The notes under the pieces: model-generated | Database searches by the model: none | Told to the model about the DNA's origin: nothing | Seen by the model: the letters and a program-made list of their open reading frames with translations, nothing else | Made by a program: the position numbers and the translations under genes | Shown here: positions 54,348 through 64,000 of the stretch, one piece after another | Layout of the letters: each line of letters opens with the position of its first letter | How positions within the stretch are numbered: the first letter of the stretch is position 1 | Assembly (NCBI GenBank): GCA_963978545.1 | Contig: OZ021729.1 | Coordinates: forward strand, 83,494,670 to 83,558,669 | Origin: Linyphia triangularis | Taxonomy: Eukaryota > Arthropoda > Arachnida > Araneae > Linyphiidae | Reading direction: 5' to 3' | DNA length: 64,000 bases

Positions 54348-56846
54348 ATGCCGACTACTAGAGGAATGATGGAAGACCAAATGAAGCAGTTGATGGAAAT
54401 GATTGCTGGAATGAAGGCCCAACAGGAAACCACCGCAGCCGAAATAAAAGCCTGCCAAGAAACTGCCGCAGCCGAAATGAAAGCCTGCCAAGAAACAGCC
54501 ACAGCCGAAATGAAAGAAATAAAAGCCGGCCAAGAGTCCACCGCCGCCGCAATTGCCGCTACATCATCGGAGATTAAAGCTTTAGCATCCAAGCAAGAAT
54601 CATCTTCTGCGTCCGTTGATAGATTTATGGAGCGCACAGAGAGTGTTCTTCAATCAATGAAGGCGGATATTTTGGATGTCAGAGAAGATCTTAAGACAGT
54701 GAGAAATGAAGTTGAAGAAAAAGTTTCCACCGTGCAAGAAAAAGTTTCCACCATGCAAGAAAAAGTTTCCACCTTAAAGGAAGAGCAAGACAAATTCATT
54801 GACGTTGTAGAAGAAAGGCTGCGAAAAATGGAAACGCGTGAAGCTCTGGTCATAGCGTCACCTAATTGGGATAACGCTTCCATCCCCTTTATGGCGCCGC
54901 GCTCTAACATCAAAGTGGCCCCTTTCGATGGGAAGTCGTCTTGGCGCGTTTATCAAACGCAATTTGAAATGATTGCTTCTGCGAATGGTTGGGACGATAC
55001 TTCGAAGGCATTCCATCTCGCGGCATCTCTTCGAGGTGAAGCTGCTGACATTTTACAAACACTACCTGAAGAGAAGCGGGGAGAATTCGTGGCGCTGGCA
55101 AGTGCGTTGGAATTAAGGTTTGGGGAGCAACATCTAAAGGATTATAACAGACTGCAATTGAAAGTGAGACAGCAGAAGGCCAATGAAACTCTTCAAGAGT
55201 TGGCATCGGATATAGAAAGACTGTCGCTCCTCGCTTTCCCTGACTGTCCCCCGGATGTACGAGACGATCTTTCTCTGCAGTATTTCATCGACGCTATTCA
55301 AGATCCCGATGTGCAGCAGGCGGTAAGGTTATCCCAAAACAAAAACCTGAAGTCGGCCCTCGTGTACGCCATGAGAGTAGAAGCCGCGCAGCTAGCTTCT
55401 GAAAAAGACCGACGATATGTGCGTGGTGCATTAGCCGAGGATTCTTCTGACTTTGTCACCAGTAAGCTTCGGGAACTGGAGAGCAAAATTGATAGAATGA
55501 TGAGAAGCTATCCCGGAGCCAGGGATCGAAGGACCAGAGTCGTTTGCTGGCACTGCAAACGGGAAGGGCATCTACGACGAAACTGCCTTGATTTGAAAAA
55601 GAGAAGGGATAACACTACAACGGATTCTCCACAACTGAATCTAAGAAGATGTCATCTTGCAGGGCAGAAGCTGCAATGTAGAACAGGTGAAGCCCCGACC
55701 AGTCGTTTCCACGTTTCATCCCGACAAGGAGGAAACCAGGGTTTATTCGTGAAGGGAGAGATCAACGGAACTCCATGTCGTCTAATCGTCGATTCGGGAG
55801 CGAACGTAACGATCGTAAGGACGGACGTGGCTCGTCGCCTGAACAGCCGACTCCTCTACACAGCACCCTCTGTTTCTCTACAAACTGTGTCTGGTGGTAA
55901 TATCTCTGTTCATGGGAAATTGCAAGTGGACATTGCCCTTGGATTTAACACCTACAAGCACACCGTTTATGTTGCCGAAATTGTAGATCCGTGCATTCTC
56001 GGACTAGACTTTTTGAAGAAAAATGGAATTACGCTGAATTTTGAGAGAAGCCAGCTGCAAACATGGAGAGGCGAAGTTCCTTTGCACGATCTAGACATGA
56101 AAGAGCTGTGCGTTTATCGGATTGTAGCTCATGAAGACAATGTCATAGAGAATGCTGAAGAGTCCACATCTATGGAAAGTACCTCTCCAGCCTCGGAGAG
56201 AGAACCGAAGAAAGCGACGTTGATGAAACCCTCCCAGGAAGTGGTTCATGTGGAAATGGACAAAGTTAGTGACGAGGGAATCGACATCCGTACTCCTGTT
56301 ACAAGCATCGAACGGAGGTCCCGGGATCTATCAGCTGCACCCGTGGATGATTCGGACGCGATCTCAAAATCATATAACCAGCAAGATGGGGATCAAAAAC
56401 TTTCACCGCTTCTGTTGGCATACGGGAGTGCAACTCACGAGACCACCGGATTTTCTCCTTCTCTAACGATGTGTGGAAGAGACCTTAGGCTCCCCAGCAA
56501 CCTCCTCTTTGGACAACCACAGGACACTCCTTCCTCGCCTGTCCAGTATCTAGCTGATCTGCAGGCACGTTTGGAAGCCGTACATCGGTTCGCCAGAGAG
56601 AGAAACAACATCAGGACGGAGCGCATGAAGATCCGGTACTATGCCAAGACCATGGACCGTTCATTCCAGGAAGGTGACAAACGTCGGAAAGGACTCTCCC
56701 CTAAGCTCCAGACGAACTGGGAAGGGCCGTATGGGATCCTTAAGAAGATCAACGACGTCGTGGTGAGAATTCAACGGACACCTTCCTGTAAACCTAGAGT
56801 TGTACACTACAATAGGCTAGCCCCATATTATGGTAGAAGTCATTGA
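54348..56846 (+). CDS. Gypsy Gag-protease-integrase-tail fusion ORF (pol core deleted)
   Basis: 832 residues, uninterrupted. Residues about 1-165 are a Glu/Ala-rich coiled coil with repeated units (AAEIKACQETA and VQEKVSTMQEKVS). A retroviral-type Gag capsid region follows (FDGKSSWRVYQTQFEMI), then a zinc knuckle CWHCKREGHLRRNC near 402 and a protease active site LIVDSGANVTIV near 480. After a Ser/Glu-rich linker, at about residue 675, the text becomes the integrase end (LLAYGSATHETTGFSPSLTM through VHYNRLAPYYG). Reverse transcriptase, RNase H and the integrase catalytic core are absent. The frame was kept across the loss. It cannot copy itself without help from a full relative. Confidence 0.9.
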   Translation: MPTTRGMMEDQMKQLMEMIAGMKAQQETTAAEIKACQETAAAEMKACQETATAEMKEIKAGQESTAAAIAATSSEIKALASKQESSSASVDRFMERTESVLQSMKADILDVREDLKTVRNEVEEKVSTVQEKVSTMQEKVSTLKEEQDKFIDVVEERLRKMETREALVIASPNWDNASIPFMAPRSNIKVAPFDGKSSWRVYQTQFEMIASANGWDDTSKAFHLAASLRGEAADILQTLPEEKRGEFVALASALELRFGEQHLKDYNRLQLKVRQQKANETLQELASDIERLSLLAFPDCPPDVRDDLSLQYFIDAIQDPDVQQAVRLSQNKNLKSALVYAMRVEAAQLASEKDRRYVRGALAEDSSDFVTSKLRELESKIDRMMRSYPGARDRRTRVVCWHCKREGHLRRNCLDLKKRRDNTTTDSPQLNLRRCHLAGQKLQCRTGEAPTSRFHVSSRQGGNQGLFVKGEINGTPCRLIVDSGANVTIVRTDVARRLNSRLLYTAPSVSLQTVSGGNISVHGKLQVDIALGFNTYKHTVYVAEIVDPCILGLDFLKKNGITLNFERSQLQTWRGEVPLHDLDMKELCVYRIVAHEDNVIENAEESTSMESTSPASEREPKKATLMKPSQEVVHVEMDKVSDEGIDIRTPVTSIERRSRDLSAAPVDDSDAISKSYNQQDGDQKLSPLLLAYGSATHETTGFSPSLTMCGRDLRLPSNLLFGQPQDTPSSPVQYLADLQARLEAVHRFARERNNIRTERMKIRYYAKTMDRSFQEGDKRRKGLSPKLQTNWEGPYGILKKINDVVVRIQRTPSCKPRVVHYNRLAPYYGRSH

Positions 56847-56898
56847 ATGGCTTAAGGACTTCACTGCCCGGGACGTGCAGTCTTTAAGAAGGGGGAAA

Positions 56899-57364
56899 TG
56901 TTGCACAAATTGTCTGTATATATTGTAAATAGTGACGTATTATTTCAAAATTCTATTGTAATTTATTTTTATCCAATTTTATTTAGTAATTAATAGCGAT
57001 TATACAAGTTAGAAAAAGGTGGCAACACCTAAAGTAATCGAGAAGTTTCGAGATATTTCGTTTCCGATAAATTGGCTGGAAATTTCGAGAATGTCTCACG
57101 CGCTTGTATATAAAGGACTGGAGAACGGGAAAGTTTTCAGATGTACTTCGGATTTCGTTGAAAGCTGATCGCTTTGTTGACCTATTGGAGTGCGCTTGTA
57201 TAATCGCTGAATTCGAAGTTATTTTTGTTGAAGCTTGTGTTGAAGCTTGAGAGTAGTTAAACTGCTGCCTGTGAATAGATTTTGTGAGTTTTCTGAAGAG
57301 AGAATAAATACTTTTAAACCGTGAAAACTGTGCCATCATTGCCTCAGCGGAAAAATTCGTAACA
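56899..57364 (+). repeat. Gypsy 3' LTR
   Basis: 466 bases, apparently identical to 53850-54315. Preceded by the polypurine tract at 56886-56898. Confidence 0.93.
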
Positions 57365-57700
57365 ATATGTACTACTTGTTGTCGAAGAGGACATGTAATA
57401 ATCAGCATATCCACAACTTTTGCACTTCAATACAAGTTTAGATTTTACCTTGTCTGCTTGAGATCTCTTCATCGGCAACAATTGAATTTGTAGTGTCACA
57501 AAACCTCTGCATTTGACAAAACATTCCAGTAGTGAAGATAATAAATCAACTTCAATGATAATACTATTTCCTACCATGTCGCACGAAGAGATGTCAGCAT
57601 ACTTCACTTTTTTTTTTTTTCGAAGAGCTACAAGATACATTTTTATCTGAAGAATGCATTTTTTCTTCAGTACTCAAGACATTTTTATGTTGATTAAAGT
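57365..57700 (-). pseudogene. Mutator-like transposase, N-terminal part
   Basis: Open - strand frame with IIEVDLLSSLLECFVKCRGF, LQIQLLPMKRSQADKVKSKL and LKCKSCGYADYYMSSSTTSS, the cysteine-containing N-terminal region of the spider Mutator-like transposase proteins. Across the Gypsy element, minus one ATAT copy, the reading frame continues into 53849. Separated halves, so not functional. Confidence 0.75.
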
Positions 57701-58242
57701 GGGATTTTCTTTTCCCAAAAGATTTAACACATCCCATTTTATACTAAACAGCCTATAAATCAAATGTAAAGCGCAAAATACTAACAGTAAAAATTCTCAG
57801 ACAGATTAAATCAAGATTAAGTTTGCAAAAGATAATGTTTACTTCATCGAGTATTTTAAACAACACGTGGAAAATATAGCCACAGTTACAGTTAAAACTC
57901 GTTTCCACAATAAGTAAATCAAACATTGAAAAAAAAAAAATATTATAATAAATCAAAGTTAAATCGAAACTAGAAAATGGAAACCGAAACTAAAATCATT
58001 AATTAATATTAATATAAAAAAATAGTTCTAATTGGTTTATGAATAAAAGTAATATATCAAAAGATTCAGCGTAGCGCCCTCTATGAAATACAACTAGAAT
58101 TGAAAATTCGATATTTTCAAAAATTTTGAATACCCAGTCTCCTTACAACTCCACAGTACAGTATTAGTCCAAGTTCACAAACAAACGTCACACAATAAAA
58201 TTGTAATTTACTATACAAGAGCAGCGCTCACCGATTATGCTT
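57701..58242. other. Non-coding, AT-rich
   Basis: AT-rich stretch with short poly-A runs; no gene or repeat recognised. Confidence 0.6.
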
Positions 58243-58421
58243 TGGTTGGTTGTTTTCAGATTATTGGCGCCGTCAGCAACACGAGGACTATAATGCGCCG
58301 AAACATTCGTCATTTGACAAGCCAACATACATTTACAAACACGCATGCCTAACGAGGAACTCGAACCCGCAACCTCGCGGTCTAGAGGCTAGCACGCTAA
58401 CCACTATACCGTTTGGTCGGC
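58243..58421 (-). mobile_element. tRNA-derived SINE, copy 6
   Basis: Full copy on the - strand. 16-base duplications at 58227-58242 and 58422-58437 (one mismatch). B box as GGTTCGAGTTCC. Confidence 0.93.
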
Positions 58422-58631
58422 CTCACCGATTAGGCTTCCAATGATCCATGAGCAACAGCGATTTTATGGTAACCCTATTAGGAATACGTAGAAGGAGATA
58501 ATTTTTTTTTTGGGTGGCCATTTTGAAATTTGCTTTCAGCTAACGGTGTATCGCCGCAACGTTCTAGTCTTGTCGTCAACTTTTTAAAATCGCACGTAAA
58601 CTAGGAATTTACCCTGTACTCCATTTTTAAG

Positions 58632-59116
58632 GTTTCACCCACGGGGACTTTTCAACGACCACAACGTCCTTGCCGAAGAAAAAGAGTCTTCATGAGTGAT
58701 GAAATATGTCGCCAATGGAATACTGGATTTTGAAGATATTTATTACGGAGCATATGCCTGGGACTTAGGACTGATGCTAACCCACGTTTCACTGGTTCCG
58801 AACTGGTCGGATCCCATGGATTGGTTGGTTGTTTTCAGATTATCTGGCGCCGTCAGCAACACGAGGGCTATATTGCGCCGAAACATTCGTCATTAGACAA
58901 GCCAACATACATTTACAAAAACCCATGCCTAACACGGGACTCGGAACCCGCAACCTCGCGATCTAGTGGTTAGCGTGCTAGCTTCTATTCCGTTTGGTCG
59001 GCCCGGATCCCATAGAAGCTGCATGAATAGCATTGGCCGGATATCTCAGTATCAGGACTCTGAATGAAGAACTCTCCGTTCTGAAAGTACCGTCTTTACA
59101 CTTCCATAAACGTGTT
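58632..59116 (+). pseudogene. Hydroxylysine-kinase-like (APH-fold) exon remnant cut by a SINE
   Basis: After a TTTTTAAG acceptor-like site, the text gives THGD, then after a two-base insertion NDHNVLAEEKES, the catalytic-loop signature of APH-type kinases. A stop follows, then VANGILDFEDIYYGAYAWDL, matching the metal-binding D-F-x-D region, and after the SINE at 58821-59003, PIEAA, a stop, and IALAGYLSIRTLNEE. This order fits hydroxylysine kinase (AGPHD1/HYKK), which phosphorylates 5-hydroxylysine. Frameshift, stops and SINEs make it a pseudogene. Retained intron-like flank suggests a duplicated genomic exon rather than a retrocopy. Confidence 0.62.
58821..59003 (-). mobile_element. tRNA-derived SINE, copy 7
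   Basis: - strand copy inside the kinase-like remnant. 13-base duplications at 58808-58820 and 59004-59016 (one mismatch). Confidence 0.93.
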
Positions 59117-59298
59117 GGTTGGTTGTATTCAGATTATCTGGTGCCGTCAGCAACACGAGGGCTATAATGCGCCGAAAAATTCGTCATTAGACAAGACAAC
59201 ATACATTTACAAACACCCATGCCAACACGGGACTCGGAACCCGCAACCTCGCGGTTTAGAAGCAAGCACGCTAACCACTATACAGTTTGGTCGGCGAA
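59117..59298 (-). mobile_element. tRNA-derived SINE, copy 8
   Basis: - strand copy with perfect 13-base duplications CCATAAACGTGTT at 59104-59116 and 59299-59311. Confidence 0.93.
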
Positions 59299-59311
59299 CC
59301 ATAAACGTGTT

Positions 59312-61162
59312 ACTCAAAGTAAAACATACGCAGATTCATTTTAAATATTAAAGCATTTCATTATGATACAAATTAGTTTGTATGAATTTTTCGTCGAATT
59401 TTTAAAAAAAAAGGTGCAAATAAATTATTTCATAATGTTTAAAAAAAAAAAAAAAAATGTAGCATTCAGTCGCTCAAGCATTATAAGACTTTGTTGGTTC
59501 TTCCTATCCCAAGTTCTCAAAATCAAACCAAATTGTTATAATATGGCGAGTGTAGATAGAATCTCCAGTGGAAAGTGGGATTTGTCTTGTTTCCGTGATA
59601 ACCAACAACTCTAGACAATGTAGCGGGTGCTATTCTTGAGACAGGAAGGCAGTACAATCGATTACTTCCAATAACGGCCTACGACCAAGAAGAGTATTTT
59701 TTCGACTTCCGATATAATTACCAATTGTAGAATAAAATTGGCAATCTTAATTTTCACGCAGATGAATCTATTATGTACATGACGTGGTTTTTTTTTTTTT
59801 TAAATTATATGCAATAAATAAATTTGCAAGCAAGGTTTAAAATAATAGAAAATCGTGGTGCATCGGGTTAAAGCACCAATTATTGAAACTTTAACGAAAT
59901 TTTGTAAGTATTTTCACAATTTTCATAAATTAACCTGTTCTTTAAAAGTTTTTCAGGCTTGCCTAGGTCTCTTTCACAGAATTCGCCAAAATCATAATTT
60001 TTTTTATTTTTTAAGCCGAAAATTGTTGATAAGTTAGTTAATAATTGCTTACATGCAAAAACTAATTCTCGACTCTGAAACTAACCAATTTTCGTTAGAG
60101 CAAGAATTTTTTTTAATTTGGTGCACATATTCGTACAAAATTATCACACAATAGCTTCTGAAAACTTTAAACTTATTGCCCGTACCTATTAGATATCATA
60201 AAATGGTCCGAGAAAGAAAATCACTTTTACCTGACACTGCTATCCATTAAATTCCCAGCAATGCGGTTCCCATCTTAACCTTTAACAGTTGTATACGGTC
60301 AAACAGATCGTGATTCATTTTTTGATACTATGGTTCTTAAATTGATGTGCACCAATTTGCTTGGCGCAGTACAAACCACGTGTTGCCCTTGAGGAAAAAT
60401 TGTCAACTTACCCAAACACAACAGTTAAAGGTTTAAACATGCCAGCCACTTTCTAAGTAGCCGATCATCTTTGAAAGGCGATTTTCTTTCCGGTTCCTTA
60501 AAAGTTGAATGCTATTGCACAGTTGGTCAAAAGTAACTTTGCCCTCTTCTCTTGTCAACCCAAAGAACGATTTGTTCTTCATCTTTGGTTAGCACACTTT
60601 CAGGGCCTGGCCTGCTGCTAATGAATGCTCTTTACACCAAAGTAACAAATTACCCTGTGACTCTGGGCTGCTGTTGCAACTACAACAGCAATTTTCACAG
60701 CGTTGAGTGCTGCCAACATTAATTTTTCTATCTTTTGTATTTTTTTCTTTCTAAAATTGGGATCTTATTCTTCCAGAATTTCTCTTCTTGCAGGAATATG
60801 TCGAAATCAGTTGAAAAACTAAACTGTTAAATAAGAGACAACCTTACGCCTCCAGTTTACATATTCATTTATCTACCCACTAGATTGATTATGGTTCAGG
60901 TACCACCCTCTAACTCTATCCAGATAACATAGGGGTACTTATGTAAGTAGTTATGTGTCTCAAATACTCTAATTTGTGACAAATGGTGGGTGTCAATAAC
61001 TCGATATTCAAGCTGTCAATAACTGGTCTCCTCCAATCCAATTGTTGAGTTTACATGAAGGACTACGGCGAAGAACGACCAGAGTCTGTTTTTCTCAATT
61101 CTCCAAAAAAAAGCTGATTTAAAGTTTCAAGTCTCAGGAATTGTATGAGGGTTGAGAGGTAG
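59312..61162. other. Non-coding stretch with one small MITE
   Basis: AT-rich; holds the TTAA MITE at 60279-60431. The remainder (including a somewhat less AT-rich block at 60430-60720) shows no ORF or repeat that I recognise. Confidence 0.6.
60279..60431. mobile_element. Small TTAA-target MITE, copy 2
   Basis: TTAA at 60275-60278 and 60433-60436 (with one extra T) flank inverted ends CCTTTAACAGTTGT and CCTTTAACTGTTGT. Related to 41585-41801 by ends and by 'tgatactatggttcttaaa'-type internal text in inverted orientation. Confidence 0.72.
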
Positions 61163-61344
61163 GTTGGTTGGTTGTATTCAGATTATCTGGCGCCGTCAGC
61201 AACACGAGGGCTGTAATGCGCAGAAACATTTGTCATTAGACAAGCCAACATACATTCTACAAACACCCATGCCTAACACGGGACTTGAACCCGCAACCTC
61301 GCGGGCTAGAAGCTAGCACGCTAACCACTATACCGTTTGGTCGG
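61163..61344 (-). mobile_element. tRNA-derived SINE, copy 9
   Basis: - strand copy. Flanking duplications of 'gagggttgag..gtag' at 61147-61162 and about 61345-61358, differing by a two-base indel. Confidence 0.9.
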
Positions 61345-61761
61345 AGAGGGTTGAGGTAGATAGTTGGCTAAAAATCTCACGTACCGTGATATTTATTTGC
61401 CAGAGGCTTCCGCGTGGTTAAACTATCTGCTATAACCATGCAGATGTCGTCTAGTGGGGTCAATTTTTGACTTGGAGTAGATCTATGACGATCCCGGTGA
61501 TGATTTTTCATGAATTAAAATCCTCTGTGTCATGTGAAGTGCATGCAACCTTGCAGATGGCGGGAAAACCTCGATTTCGAAATAATTGGACTCAGATCGT
61601 TCTTTGCCGTGGCCTTTCATGTTCGTTTGCGCCTGCGCGCATTTGTTAAGCTTCCGTTGGCGACGAGATGTAAATGTGCGAGTATGTGCTGAGAGACTAA
61701 CGATAGATGTTGCAAAACTAAGAGTTAATACAGTCCACTAAAAATTGTGCGAGTTGTTAAG
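61345..61761. other. Non-coding spacer between SINEs
   Basis: About 400 bases, less AT-rich than average, no recognised feature. Confidence 0.55.
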
Positions 61762-61934
61762 TTGGTTGTTTTCAGATTATCTGGCGCCGTCAGTAACACG
61801 AGGGCTATAATGCGCCGAAACATTCGTCATTTGACGAGCCAACATACATTTACAAACATTCATGCTTAACACGGGACTCGAACCCGCAACCTTGCGGTCT
61901 AGAAGCTAGCACGCTAACTACTATACCGTTAACA
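61762..61934 (-). mobile_element. tRNA-derived SINE, copy 10
   Basis: - strand copy whose 5' head lacks the last bases (ends at ATACCGTT instead of continuing to GGTCGGC). 10-base duplications AGTTGTTAAG at 61752-61761 and 61935-61944. Confidence 0.9.
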
Positions 61935-62359
61935 AGTTGTTAAGAGTTAGAATTATAACACGAACTAGAGACGCAACACCAATTACTGGAAAAGCCTCAT
62001 TCTGTTAAAAATGAAAAAAATAGCTGTAGTAACCATATAAACGAGGTATTTTATGAACCTCGGATGAAATAAACAGTTATTGACACTCGGTGTCAAAAAT
62101 AGGGAAACTGATCATTTAGAAGATTCAATAATTAACACCCCCTAAAAGCTGACGTTTTAATCGAAAAGGACGTTTCGAAATTGTTTTCATATCTTCAGGA
62201 AGTGGTATCATAATGTGCGAAAAACAATTGAAGCACATAAATATAACAGCAAGAAGTTAAAGAAGCAACATTGTAACTCACCTTCTTAGCGAAATCCATG
62301 AAGAACGGGCGACTAACGTGAAGTGGTCAGAAAACTACGTCTCCATGCTCTATATCACC

Positions 62360-62585
62360 GAACTTGGGGCCTTATTATACAGAGCCACTCGAGTGGCGAA
62401 CGCGCGTCACCACTTCAATCTCTCCGACAAGCCACTCGAAGCGAAACATGCAATCCTATGGAGGTTATTATAGTGCGCCACTGCTGTGGCTAGAGGTTGC
62501 GTCTGTCACTTGTGGCACTCAGACCCTAAGTGAAACACGCAATCCTATGGAGCTTATTATACTGAATCATATCAGTGGCCAAATC
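62360..62585 (+). repeat. Imperfect tandem repeat, about 90-base unit
   Basis: Three partial units share 'cgaaacatgcaatcctatgga..ttattata' followed by a short inverted word around 'gccactcgagtggc'. A single related unit is at 19130-19190. Class unknown. Confidence 0.7.
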
Positions 62586-63369
62586 TTAAAAAGAAAATAA
62601 TTTTTTAGCCATCAATTCTTAAATAGTTAATATATTTTAGCAATTTTTGTTTCAAACGATAGTTTATGAAGAGCCAGACATAAATAACATGCAACTTTTG
62701 TATTAAACAGTTTTTTAATAATTAATTAATAAATAAAACAAGTTTTAAATTTTTTTAAATAGAAATAAGTATTTTTTTTGTTGTTGCTTCCATTTGATTT
62801 ATCATGGTTGAAATCTCCTTCATTTTTTTTATATTTTATATATATTTTAACTTTTGGTTATCAATAATTTAGCAAAAATGTAAAAAAGCTCATTTTAAGA
62901 TTTTATTCATAATTGATTACGTCTTGAAGCATGTAAAAGTTCGGATTTTTCGGCACGCTATACTAATTTCCCCTCAAGATCGGCCAAAACGTGTTTTTTT
63001 TTTCATAAGTGACATATTTCTCAACATAATGAACTGAAATTTGGTATCTAGGGTAAACAAAGTATTCTAAATCGAATGACATAAAAAAAAAATGGGGGTT
63101 TGTATTGAAATTTTTAAAGATAGAGTTAAATTTTTCTTAGTATACAGCCCCCTAAGAAAAAATGTTTGCACCAGACATGTAGAAAATCGTAAACAAAACA
63201 TTTTAGTGCAAACCGAAGATATAGCCATCGTTCGGATATTTTTTTTTGCGTACAGTACCTTGCAAAGAGAAGTATTGAGTTTCATATTGCATTCTTGGTG
63301 TTGGTAATTTTTTTTTAATTAAAAATCTCAACAACTACCGCAGTTGTGAAAAAGTCCCCACCTGGACCC
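62586..63369. other. Non-coding, AT-rich
   Basis: AT-rich with poly-T runs; nothing recognised. Confidence 0.6.
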
Positions 63370-63615
63370 TGCTATCCCTGGTGGTCATTGAGCTCAAGAT
63401 CGGAGGGTTGTGGATTCGATCCTGTAACGGCCGCCGAAGATCGGTGTGTACCTAATTGGGGCTGGTGCACATTAAATCTGCCGTGGCCTCAATATCCTCT
63501 CATTGGTGTGGTAGGGTTGGAGGGAGGAGTTAATGCTACAAGATTTCGATCTCGTATTCTTCCAGATGCTCAAAATTACGAGACGTATTTGCATGTGTTA
63601 AGCATTTAAATGTGG
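63370..63615 (+). mobile_element. tRNA-derived SINE, second family, copy 2
   Basis: B-box-like GGGTTGTGGATTCGATCC near 63406-63423, then 'atcggtgtgtacctaatt', 'gtgcacattaaatctgccgtggcctcaat' and a tail 'acgagacgtatttgcatgtgttaagca'. The + strand counterpart of 38738-38975, substantially diverged. Confidence 0.75.
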
Positions 63616-64000
63616 CAGAAATTGTTTGGTACTTCCGACAGTCTAAGTCCCCACCAAGAATATGAATACAATATTCCTTGTTTGACAGTATTTGTTGAAG
63701 TCATTTAGTGTGTAGCATTGAAAAGTTGCAACACAGTTTTGAATCCAACTAGGCATTTGTGTGTTTACTACAGCAATTAAAGGGAGAGAAAGCGTCTTGT
63801 CGCCGGGTGACGAGTCCACTTGGACGCAAAATAGTGTCGTCGGGGTGAGGTGAATTGCAATTTTAAACTATTTGTATCAAGTGTTTTATTAGTTTCAAAG
63901 TCCAACTCATTGTCTCATCGTGGTGGAATGGACGAAGTATGTCAGGACTACCCTAGGTGTGAAGGCCATTCCGCATGCTCAGCTAAAATCAGCTGGCGAA
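63616..64000. other. Window end, nothing recognised
   Basis: Mixed-composition sequence without a supportable ORF or repeat. It may contain the start of a feature that continues beyond the window. Confidence 0.5.

Larger units (their letters stand above)
53850..57364 (+). mobile_element. Young Gypsy-type LTR element with deleted pol
   Basis: 3515 bases: LTRs 53850-54315 and 56899-57364, four-base target duplication ATAT (53846-53849, 57365-57368), primer-binding-site candidate TGGTGTCAGAAGTGGGG starting just after the first LTR, purine tract AAGAAGGGGGAAA before the second. One 832-codon ORF. The two LTRs look identical base for base, so insertion is recent. It lies inside a Mutator-like transposase pseudogene. 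Confidence 0.93.

Noticed and set aside
54287..54637. Ala-rich - strand frames opposite the Gypsy Gag
   Set aside because: They mirror the repetitive coiled-coil coding sequence on the + strand.

Overview
The window is AT-rich animal genomic DNA with one spliced gene and a dense, many-layered population of transposable elements. The mix (BEL/Pao and Gypsy LTR elements, mariner derivatives, a transposase of the Mutator-like type common in spider gene sets, young tRNA-derived SINEs, many TA and TTAA MITEs) suggests an arthropod, most likely a chelicerate such as a spider. That is inference; no taxonomic marker is present.

The host gene is on the + strand from 1952 to the stop at 44351-44353 and is open at its 5' side. 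I could chain 15 exons whose splice phases all agree into a 1226-residue C-terminal part of an adhesion G-protein-coupled receptor: four EGF repeats, one calcium-binding-type EGF, a hormone-receptor (HormR) domain, a GAIN domain ending in a GPS autoproteolysis site, seven transmembrane helices and a 328-residue basic/acidic cytoplasmic tail. Start codon, signal peptide and promoter must lie left of the window.

The introns hold most of the mobile DNA. Intron 3 (5833-14725) has piggyBac-like MITEs nested in each other and a BEL/Pao retrotransposon inserted inside a foldback mariner. Introns 4 to 9 hold pogo/Tigger-like, TA-target and hairpin MITEs, and intron 9 a second foldback mariner, a Harbinger-like element and a piggyBac-like MITE. 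Introns 10 to 14 hold a minisatellite seeded by a dispersed repeat, more palindromic MITEs, SINEs, an unexplained pair of exon-like segments, and a probable triple nest of elements at 40.1-43.1 kb.

Beyond the gene (44.4-64 kb) I see no intact host gene. There are three-part repeats carrying tandem arrays, an AT microsatellite, decayed transposase genes, a solo Gypsy LTR, and a very young Gypsy derivative (53850-57364) whose LTRs look identical and whose single long ORF lacks reverse transcriptase, RNase H and the integrase core. From 58 to 62 kb a cluster of same-strand SINEs cuts through a broken hydroxylysine-kinase-like exon.

The receptor is the only functional unit that the sequence supports. 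The rest is a layered insertion record; several insertions can be dated relative to one another, and several are supported by target-site duplications or by an unoccupied paralogous site inside the same window.
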